Assembly (NCBI GenBank): GCA_026225435.1
Contig: JAMFST010000587.1
Coordinates: 1 to 6,129, forward strand
Direction: 5' to 3'
Length of the DNA: 6,129 nt
Source: Labilithrix luteola
Lineage (GTDB): Bacteria > Myxococcota_A > Polyangia > Polyangiales > Polyangiaceae
The position numbers and the translations under genes are program-made. Below are positions 1 through 6,129 of this stretch, piece by piece; the stretch's first letter is position 1; each line of letters begins with the position of its first letter. The notes beneath the pieces were generated by a model, which saw nothing but the letters and a program-made list of their open reading frames with translations, was not told where the DNA came from and searched no databases.

Positions 1-2148
1 CCGCAGCGCCGCCGCCAGCGAGCTGTCGGCCTCGTCGTACTCGCACACGCGCGCCAGGATCTGCCCGAGGAGGAGCCGCGCTTCCGGCAGATCCGGCGAG
101 TGGCGCAGCGCCTCGCGCGTGGCGATGATCGCGTCCCGGTGGCGGCCACGCAGCGAGGCGACCAGCGCATCGACGACGCGCAGCATCCCCGGTCGCGGCC
201 CATGGTCCGCGCTCGCCGCCACCAGCCGCTCGGCCTCCTCGTCGAGCGGCCGCTCCTGCACGCCACGCCCGGCCGGCCGCGGATCGAGGGTCCACAGGCG
301 AAGCTTGGCGAGCGCCAGCATCGCGGTGATCCGCGGCTCGTCTGGCTTCTGCTCGTGCAGCTCGGTGAGCGCTCGCTCGGCCTTCGCCGCGGCGTCCGGT
401 GTCCCTTCGGCCATCGCGTCGTGCGCGCGGAGCAGCGCCTCGTCCTCCGGGCTCGGCACCGGCACGGGGCTCGGCGTCCGCTCGATCGCCGGCGCGGTCG
501 GCGCCGACAGCGTCGCCGGAGGAGGGTTGCTCGACGGCGGCGCCCCGAAGGCTCGCGCGATCTCCTCGCCCAGCTCGGCGGTCAGCTTGAAGATGTCGCC
601 GGCCTTGCGCTCCACCTGCGTCGACCAGAGCACCGAGCCCGACTCCGCCTCGACCAGCCGCACCTCGACCTCGAGGGCGCCGTCGCTGCGCAGCTTGAGC
701 GACCCTTCGATCAACCCCTCGGCCTGGAGCTGCCGCCCGAGCGCGCGCCGCTCGGCGTCGGACTCCTCCGGCAGCTGCTGGGCCATGCGCGAGACCACCC
801 GCAGCCGCGGAGCCTCGGAGAGCCGCGCGAGCAGCTCGTTGGTGAAGGCCTCGGCCAGGTAGCCCGACTTGCCCCCGCCGGTGGCGTGCACCTGCAGGAC
901 CGCCAGGCTGCGGGTGGCTGGCCGCGGCAGGTTGCCCGAAGACGCCGCGGGTGGGGTATGCGGGCGCTGGGCCGGCATCGCGCCGATGGTGCGCGCTTCC
1001 AGGCGCGAGGTGCGGAAGCCCTCGAACTTCGCCGCCACCTCCGCCGCCGTCGCCGGCCGCTTGGAGGGCTCGCGCTCGAGCAGCTGGAGCACGAAGGCGT
1101 CGAGCTCGCGCGACACCTCGGCGTTACCCAGGCGCAAGCCGGTGGGCGGAACGGCCAGGCGCGACATGGTCGCCGCCGTGCTCCCGCGCTCCAGGCTCCA
1201 TGGCGGAGCGCCGGCGATCATCTCGTAGACCACGATGCCGAGCGCGAAGAGATCCGTCTGCGAGCCGATGGCCCGCCCCTCGATCTGCTCGGGCGCCATG
1301 TAGATGGGCGTGCCGCCGGCGTGGCCGGGCAGGGGAGGCGGAGGCGGGTCGGCCGCCAGGCGGGAGACGCCGAAGTCGGTCAGCACGACGCGCTCGGCCG
1401 GACCTTTTTCCAGAAGCACATTCTCCGGCTTGACGTCGCCGTGGAGCACCCCGGCGGCGTGCACTGCCTCGAGCGCGCGCGCCAGCTGGGCGCCGATGGA
1501 CAGGGCGATGCGCAGCGGCATCGGTTTGCCCAGCCGCTCGAGGAGCGACTCGCCGTCGATCAGCTCCATCGTCAGGTAGTGCTCCCCCTGCGCGTGCCCG
1601 ACGTCGTACACGCGGACGACGTTGCGGTGGGTGACCCGCCGCGCCAGCAGCGCCTCGCGCCTCAGCCGCGCCACCGCTTCGGGCGACGAAGCGAGCTCGG
1701 GTTTGAGGATCTTCACCGCCATCAGCTCCTCGAGCCAGCGGTCGCGCGCCCGGTACACCGTGGCCATGCCGCCGGTGCCGAGCACCTCGAACAGCTCGAA
1801 GCGGCCGGCGAAGCGGCTGGTCGACGGATCGTCCGGGTCCGGCGCGCGCACCCCGTCGATGGCGACGGCGGCGAGAGCCTCGAGCGAATCACGCGTGGTG
1901 CGCCGCTTGCTGCCGTCCTTGGCGGAGCGGGTGGCTCGGTTGCTGACGTTGATCGACGGGTGCGGGCCCGGCTTCTCCGCCAGCGTCGGCGCCTGGGTAC
2001 GCGTGCGCGACGTGGCCGTCGGCGCCGGCTTCTCCGCCATGGTGGGGCGCTCGCTGCGGGCACGGGGCGGCCGTTCGGTGCGAGAACGCACCGGGGAGGG
2101 GCGTTCGCTCTGCGTGGGTTTGTCGTTGCGCGTTCCGCGGCGAGTCAT
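1..2148 (-). CDS. Ser/Thr protein kinase with TolB/FlgO-like and TPR-like C-terminal regions (C-terminus cut off by window edge)
   Basis: I translated the minus strand by hand: 716 residues from the ATG at 2148-2146, open to the window edge. Residues 1-115 are basic, Pro/Ser/Thr-rich low complexity. A eukaryotic-like (Hanks-type) kinase domain spans about 116-375: glycine loop GTGGMATVY (124-132), ATP lysine K146 in MAVKIL, helix-C glutamate E165, catalytic loop HGDVKPEN (236-243; D238, K240, N243 present), DFG 258-260, APE 285-287, and D299 in TDLFALG. It should phosphorylate Ser/Thr on unidentified proteins. Residues about 413-536 resemble the TolB/FlgO-like domain fused to some bacterial kinases and cyclases (LRVVSR, LIEGSL, SGSVLWS). 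A Pro-rich linker follows (537-567), then helices with TPR character, clearest at 667-716. I see no transmembrane segment, so it looks cytosolic. Two oddities are HGD replacing HRD and PPPPPLP in the activation loop. An in-frame stop at 2214-2212 limits upstream starts to a less likely GTG at 2205. The ribosome binding site is weak. Confidence 0.93.
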   Translation of the reverse strand, partial: MTRRGTRNDKPTQSERPSPVRSRTERPPRARSERPTMAEKPAPTATSRTRTQAPTLAEKPGPHPSINVSNRATRSAKDGSKRRTTRDSLEALAAVAIDGVRAPDPDDPSTSRFAGRFELFEVLGTGGMATVYRARDRWLEELMAVKILKPELASSPEAVARLRREALLARRVTHRNVVRVYDVGHAQGEHYLTMELIDGESLLERLGKPMPLRIALSIGAQLARALEAVHAAGVLHGDVKPENVLLEKGPAERVVLTDFGVSRLAADPPPPPLPGHAGGTPIYMAPEQIEGRAIGSQTDLFALGIVVYEMIAGAPPWSLERGSTAATMSRLAVPPTGLRLGNAEVSRELDAFVLQLLEREPSKRPATAAEVAAKFEGFRTSRLEARTIGAMPAQRPHTPPAASSGNLPRPATRSLAVLQVHATGGGKSGYLAEAFTNELLARLSEAPRLRVVSRMAQQLPEESDAERRALGRQLQAEGLIEGSLKLRSDGALEVEVRLVEAESGSVLWSTQVERKAGDIFKLTAELGEEIARAFGAPPSSNPPPATLSAPTAPAIERTPSPVPVPSPEDEALLRAHDAMAEGTPDAAAKAERALTELHEQKPDEPRITAMLALAKLRLWTLDPRPAGRGVQERPLDEEAERLVAASADHGPRPGMLRVVDALVASLRGRHRDAIIATREALRHSPDLPEARLLLGQILARVCEYDEADSSLAAALR
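1968..2039 (-). repeat. Short direct repeat encoding an AEKP motif in the kinase N-terminus
   Basis: The 15-nt word ccggcttctccgcca (plus strand) occurs at 1968-1982 and again at 2025-2039, exactly 57 bp (19 codons) apart. In the kinase frame it encodes the cores of TLAEKPGP and TMAEKPAP. Related ERP motifs (SERP, TERP, SERP) lie at residues 14-17, 24-27 and 32-35, so the disordered N-terminus looks built from short basic/proline units. This may be an internal duplication or drift in a low-complexity tail. Function is unknown. Confidence 0.6.
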
Positions 2149-2160
2149 CGCTGGGCGCCT

Positions 2161-2174
2161 GCCGGAGAGCCGGC
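2161..2174 (-). repeat. Small hairpin just upstream of the kinase start
   Basis: GCCGG (2161-2165) and CCGGC (2170-2174) pair around a 4-nt loop. In the kinase leader this 5-bp GC stem would end 12 nt before the ATG, at or next to the place a ribosome binding site would occupy, and no strong Shine-Dalgarno is visible there. It could damp translation, but stems this short are common by chance in GC-rich DNA. Confidence 0.3.
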
Positions 2175-2185
2175 ACGGCTCGTTC

Positions 2186-2215
2186 AGTGTGGCTCCGCAA
2201 GCCACGACACTTCAA
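2186..2215 (-). promoter_or_regulatory. Possible kinase promoter containing a 6-5-6 inverted repeat
   Basis: Read on the minus strand, TTGAAG (2215-2210) and CACACT (2191-2186) are separated by 18 bp. This is a weak sigma70-like pair that would start transcription about 30 nt before the kinase ATG. Within the same stretch, GTGGCT (2189-2194) and AGCCAC (2200-2205) form a perfect inverted repeat around a 5-nt centre, lying largely in the spacer where a repressor could bind. The inverted repeat is seen directly; the promoter assignment is a weak inference, since the -10 matches consensus at only three of six positions. Confidence 0.25.
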
Positions 2216-2255
2216 GCCGAAACGCGAGGCGGCCCGGTGACAACGCAGGGCGCAT

Positions 2256-2306
2256 CGCGTGTGCGCCGCGTGTGGGCAAAGGTCGCTCGTGCGTTCTTTC
2301 GCGTGT
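2256..2306. repeat. Three CGCGTGT direct repeats in the divergent intergenic region
   Basis: CGCGTGT occurs at 2256-2262, 2267-2273 and 2300-2306. The first two belong to a tandem 11-bp unit (2256-2266 and 2267-2277, 10 of 11 identical); the third is 33 bp further on, three times that period. They sit upstream of the response regulator start. Direct repeats at helical spacing can mark cooperative binding of a regulator, but no binding family is recognisable, and the word also occurs once inside the TolC coding sequence near 5532, so chance is possible. Confidence 0.35.
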
Positions 2307-2339
2307 TGCTGGGATCTTGCCCCGCTCCCGCTCTATGCT
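2306..2339 (+). promoter_or_regulatory. Possible -10-type promoter element for the response regulator
   Basis: TATGCT at 2334-2339 resembles a sigma70-type -10 box. TTGCTG at 2306-2311 is the best -35-like word, but the 22-bp spacing is too long, and TTGCCC at 2317-2322 is too close, so only the -10 has any support. If real, transcription would begin near 2346. That would exclude the ATG at 2335 as start and leave 2350 (almost leaderless) or 2371. I found no sigma54 (GG-N10-GC) element here. Confidence 0.22.
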
Positions 2340-2349
2340 CGGTAGTCCG

Positions 2350-4020
<1,671 letters not shown>

Positions 4021-4062
4021 CGTCGCGCGGGGCGTTTTCTCGCCTCGGGAGCGCGGCGATCA

Positions 4063-4084
4063 CGCCGAGCGAAGCTCGCTGGCG
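4063..4084 (+). terminator. Hairpin downstream of the response regulator, possible weak terminator
   Basis: CGCC plus AGCGA (4063-4066, 4068-4072) pair with TCGCT plus GGCG (4076-4084): nine base pairs with one bulged G and a 3-nt loop, 42 nt after the regulator stop. No T-run follows, so it is not a standard intrinsic terminator. It is the best terminator candidate in this gap apart from the larger palindrome at 4130-4161. Confidence 0.25.
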
Positions 4085-4129
4085 CGACACGCCGGCGGGC
4101 GCAGCGACCCACAAAAAAGTGAGCGAGTG

Positions 4130-4161
4130 ATTCCCGCTGGCGCGTCAGCGCCATCGGGAAT
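4130..4161. promoter_or_regulatory. Nearly perfect 32-bp palindrome upstream of the TolC-family gene (operator or hairpin)
   Basis: Two 14-nt arms flank the 4-nt centre GTCA (4144-4147). ATTCCCG (4130-4136) matches CGGGAAT (4155-4161), and TGGCGC (4138-4143) matches GCGCCA (4148-4153); the only mismatch is C4137 against T4154. It ends 26 bp before the TolC ATG and just before a -10-like TAGTGT, so its centre lies where a -35 box would be. That position fits an operator for a dimeric repressor of the TetR or MarR kind, which often control efflux genes. As RNA it would fold into a strong stem and could instead end the response regulator transcript, though no T-run follows. The symmetry is certain; the role is inferred. 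Confidence 0.6.
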
Positions 4162-4166
4162 TGAGC

Positions 4167-4172
4167 TAGTGT
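4167..4172 (+). promoter_or_regulatory. Possible -10 element for the TolC-family gene
   Basis: TAGTGT lies 15 bp before the ATG at 4188 and keeps three of six TATAAT positions. The expected -35 site, 17 bp upstream, reads GTCAGC and is not consensus; it falls at the centre of the palindrome. If used, the leader would be under 10 nt, in keeping with the lack of any purine-rich ribosome binding site before the start. Confidence 0.2.
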
Positions 4173-4187
4173 CCGCGGCGCACGCCG

Positions 4188-4295
4188 ATGGGTCAGCCGC
4201 GTCACGCGAAGAGGTCGAAGAGGCGCCGCCATCCAGGCGCGCTCGGCTGGCTGGTGCTCGCGAGCCTGTCGGGGCTCGCGCCGGTGGTCTGGGCG
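4188..4295 (+). other. Predicted Sec signal peptide of the TolC-family protein
   Basis: This stretch encodes 36 residues with eight Lys/Arg in the first 14, a central hydrophobic stretch and VWA just before the predicted cut; the mature protein would begin QSQPAP. No cysteine follows the cut, so it is not a lipoprotein signal, unlike some OEP-family proteins of the NodT type. Confidence 0.8.
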
Positions 4296-5879
4296 CAGTC
4301 GCAGCCCGCGCCCTTCACGTACACGCCGCTCCCGGGCTCGACGAGCACGCTGCGCCCCGACAACCTGCCGGTCGACGGGACGGAGCCGGGCGCGGCGCAG
4401 GGGAACGGCAAGCCGCGCGGCGGCAAGAAGAAGGGGGCTGCTGCGGCGGTGACTCCACCGCGCGCGTCGGCGTCAGCCTCCGCAACGGGTACGGCTGCCG
4501 CGGCCGACGACACCGGCTTCGGGAGTGCCGACGACAGCGAGTTCGGCTCCGCGCCGCCGCCGGTGGCGACCATCAAGATGCACGGCTACACCCTGGCCGA
4601 GTGTCTCGCCCTCGCGGATCGCAACCACCCGGCGATCTGGGCGGCCCGCGCGCGCCTGGCCTACGTCCACGGCCAGCTCGACGAGGCCAAGTGGACCCCG
4701 TTCTGGAACTGGAGCGCGAGCTCCACGGTCGGCGTCATCCCGACCATCAACGGCACCAACGTCTACTCCTCGACGCCGGCCACCGCGCTCGGTACCAGCT
4801 TCTTCTCCCAGCAGCTCGGCCCCTTCTTCACCTTCGACATCAGCGGCACGCTGCCGATCTACACCTTCGGCAAGATCACCGAGGCGAAGGAGGCCGCCCA
4901 GTCCAACGTCCGGGTCACCGAGTGGGACATGGAGAAGACCCGGCAGCAGACGCGCATGGACGTGCGCCGCGCCTACTTCGGGCTGATGCTCGCGCGGGAC
5001 AGCAAGTACATCATCAACGACGTCACCGGGCAGCTCGACAAGGCCATCAAGAACGTGGCGGACAAGCTGGCGGAGGACGACAAGACGGTCGAGGACATCG
5101 ACCGCATCCGCCTCGAGACCTACCGCGACGAGCTGCACGCCCGCACCGGCGAAGCCGACAAGGGGGAGCGCTTCGGTATCGCCGCGCTGCGCTTCATGAC
5201 CGGCGTGCAGACCGCCTTCGATATCCCCGACGAGCCGCTCAAGCGGCCGGTCAACTCCCTGGGGCCCATCTCTCGCTACCTCACGGCCGCGCGCCTCTTC
5301 CGCCCCGAGGTCAACGAGGCACGCGCCGGGGTCGTGGCCCGCGAGCACCTGCTCGAGTACCAGAAGGCGCAGTTCTTCCCCAACATCGGCCTCGGCCTGG
5401 GGGCCAGCTACGCCGTCGCGCCGACCGTCGTGCCGGGCGCCAACGCCGTCAACATCAGCGGGCTCAATCACTTCATCGCGCCGACCTTCGGCGTCGGGGT
5501 GCAGTGGGGGCTCGATCTCTTGCCGAAGAAGGCGCGTGTGTCGCAGGCGGAGGCGCAGCTCGAGGAGACGCGCGCGCTCGAGCGGCTCGCCCTGGGCGGC
5601 ATCGCCGTCGAGGTCGAGCAGGCCTACGGCTCCGCGCTCGAGGCCTCCACCCGCGAGGCGTCCTGGGAAGCCGCCGAGCACCGCGCGCGTCGCTGGATCT
5701 CCATCGTCGACGACGCCATCGACCTCGGCACCAAGGACGAGCGCGCGCTCAACGAGCCGCTACGCGCCTACGTGAACGCGCGCGTGAGCCACGTCTACGC
5801 GCTCATGGAGATGAACGTCGCCTTCTCCGACCTGGCTCGGGTGACCGGAGTCGACGACGTGGCCCCCGCGTCTCAGTAG
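4188..5879 (+). CDS. TolC-family outer-membrane efflux/secretion channel (OEP family)
   Basis: The protein has 563 residues. A Sec signal peptide covers residues 1-36: a very basic n-region (KRSKRRRH), a hydrophobic core (WLVLASLSGLAPVV) and a signal peptidase I site after VWA. The ATG at 4188 is the first possible start after an in-frame TAG at 4167. Residues 40-125 are low complexity, with a Gly/Lys patch (GGKKKG), Ala/Ser repeats and an acidic stretch, unusual for this family. The OEP domain follows: helical TLAECLALADRNHPAI (135-150) opens repeat one, FFTFDISGTLPIYTFGK (213-229) is a typical outer-membrane strand region, and repeat two runs from about 370 with QFFPNIGLGLGASYA (395-409) and the strand FGVGVQWGLDLL (434-445), ending in a helix before ARVTG (550-554). 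By family knowledge it should trimerise into an outer-membrane channel with a periplasmic tunnel, serving a tripartite efflux pump or type I secretion system. No adaptor or pump gene lies within the window, so the substrate is unknown. Confidence 0.93.
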   Translation: MGQPRHAKRSKRRRHPGALGWLVLASLSGLAPVVWAQSQPAPFTYTPLPGSTSTLRPDNLPVDGTEPGAAQGNGKPRGGKKKGAAAAVTPPRASASASATGTAAAADDTGFGSADDSEFGSAPPPVATIKMHGYTLAECLALADRNHPAIWAARARLAYVHGQLDEAKWTPFWNWSASSTVGVIPTINGTNVYSSTPATALGTSFFSQQLGPFFTFDISGTLPIYTFGKITEAKEAAQSNVRVTEWDMEKTRQQTRMDVRRAYFGLMLARDSKYIINDVTGQLDKAIKNVADKLAEDDKTVEDIDRIRLETYRDELHARTGEADKGERFGIAALRFMTGVQTAFDIPDEPLKRPVNSLGPISRYLTAARLFRPEVNEARAGVVAREHLLEYQKAQFFPNIGLGLGASYAVAPTVVPGANAVNISGLNHFIAPTFGVGVQWGLDLLPKKARVSQAEAQLEETRALERLALGGIAVEVEQAYGSALEASTREASWEAAEHRARRWISIVDDAIDLGTKDERALNEPLRAYVNARVSHVYALMEMNVAFSDLARVTGVDDVAPASQ

Positions 5880-6129
5880 TCGCAGGTGGCCAGCGCGAGG
5901 ATCGCCGCGACCTTCGCCTGCACGACGCCGAACTCCTGCACCGCCAGCTGGATCTCCGCCTGCCGCAGGGCGTCCGTGGAGAGGACGAGGTCGTTCGAGG
6001 TGTATTGCCCCTCGATGTAGCCGACGCGGGTGAGGCGGTCGTTCTCGGCCGCCAGCTGGCGCGCGTTGGCCGCGACCTCTCGCGACTTCTCCGCGACCGC
6101 CACGGCGCGCTGCGCCTGGGTGATCTGCA
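5873..6129 (-). CDS. TolC-family outer-membrane protein, C-terminal fragment (start lies beyond right edge)
   Basis: Reading leftward from 6127, 84 residues are visible up to a TGA at 5875-5873; the gene continues beyond the right edge. The helical heptad pattern with ENDRLTRVGYIEGQYTSND, then LVLSTDALRQAEIQLAVQEF and a final VQAKVAAILALATC, matches the last coiled-coil helices of OEP/TolC proteins (family pattern: variable linker, G-x-x-S/T-x-x-D-L, then a long Ala/Gln-rich helix). The protein ends about four residues after the usual helix end. It is convergent with the neighbouring TolC gene and the two coding regions overlap by 7 bp (5873-5879). The C-terminal sequences of the two proteins are not closely alike, so this is not a recent inverted duplication. 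Family assignment is fairly sure; subfamily and partner cannot be judged from the fragment. Confidence 0.8.
   Translation of the reverse strand, partial: QITQAQRAVAVAEKSREVAANARQLAAENDRLTRVGYIEGQYTSNDLVLSTDALRQAEIQLAVQEFGVVQAKVAAILALATCDY

Noticed and set aside
119..1579. Several plus-strand open frames (119-862, 869-1228, 1304-1579 and others) over the kinase.
   Set aside because: Ser/Arg/Ala-rich shadow frames of the kinase gene with no domains and no fitting context.
100..2334. The response regulator reading frame stays open for about 745 codons upstream of its start, as if one giant 1306-residue protein existed.
   Set aside because: This stretch is exactly antisense, in codon register, to the kinase. 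The kinase codons show clear protein motifs, while the antisense product is Arg-rich with no recognisable domain. Absence of stops follows from the rarity of TTA, CTA and TCA codons in GC-rich DNA.
2270..2334. Search for a sigma54 promoter (GG-N10-GC) in front of the regulator, including TGGGCA near 2273 and the TTGC words at 2306 and 2317.
   Set aside because: No GG and GC pair falls at the required spacing.
4021..4040. GC-rich stretch followed by TTTT just after the response regulator stop, resembling an intrinsic terminator.
   Set aside because: I could not find a convincing stem directly before the four T residues.
4473..5681. 402-codon open frame on the minus strand across the TolC-family gene.
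   Set aside because: It is antisense in codon register to a gene with a signal peptide and OEP repeats; no recognisable protein features.

Overview
The window is very GC-rich, and almost every codon in the genes I read ends in G or C. It encodes a multidomain Ser/Thr protein kinase next to an NtrC-type response regulator, plus two TolC-family outer-membrane proteins. Together these suggest a large-genome Gram-negative bacterium of the myxobacterial (Myxococcota / former Deltaproteobacteria) type. That assignment is inference from composition and gene content; there is no rRNA or other taxonomic marker here.

Layout. Positions 1-2148 (minus strand) hold a Ser/Thr kinase whose C-terminus runs off the left edge: a basic, low-complexity N-terminus, a complete kinase domain, a TolB/FlgO-like domain, a proline-rich linker and a TPR-like helical region. 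About 200 bp (2149-2349) separate it from a divergent sigma54-dependent response regulator (2350-4020, plus strand) with receiver, AAA+ and Fis-type HTH domains. A 167-bp gap (4021-4187) contains a small hairpin and a nearly perfect 32-bp palindrome. It leads into a complete TolC/OEP-family outer-membrane protein (4188-5879, plus strand) with a clear signal peptide. A second TolC-family gene enters from the right on the minus strand (5873-6129, C-terminal 84 residues only); its stop overlaps the first TolC gene's stop by 7 bp.

How the parts may work together. The kinase and the response regulator share one intergenic region and could be co-regulated, but nothing in the sequence shows that one acts on the other, and no histidine kinase is present. 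The two TolC proteins are likely outer-membrane channels for separate efflux or type I secretion assemblies; no periplasmic adaptor or inner-membrane pump lies in the window.

All protein-coding content belongs to known families, and I do not see a clearly new system. The points most worth a second look are the kinase active site (HGD instead of HRD, with a polyproline activation loop), the palindrome in front of the TolC gene, and the repeats in the kinase/regulator intergenic region.
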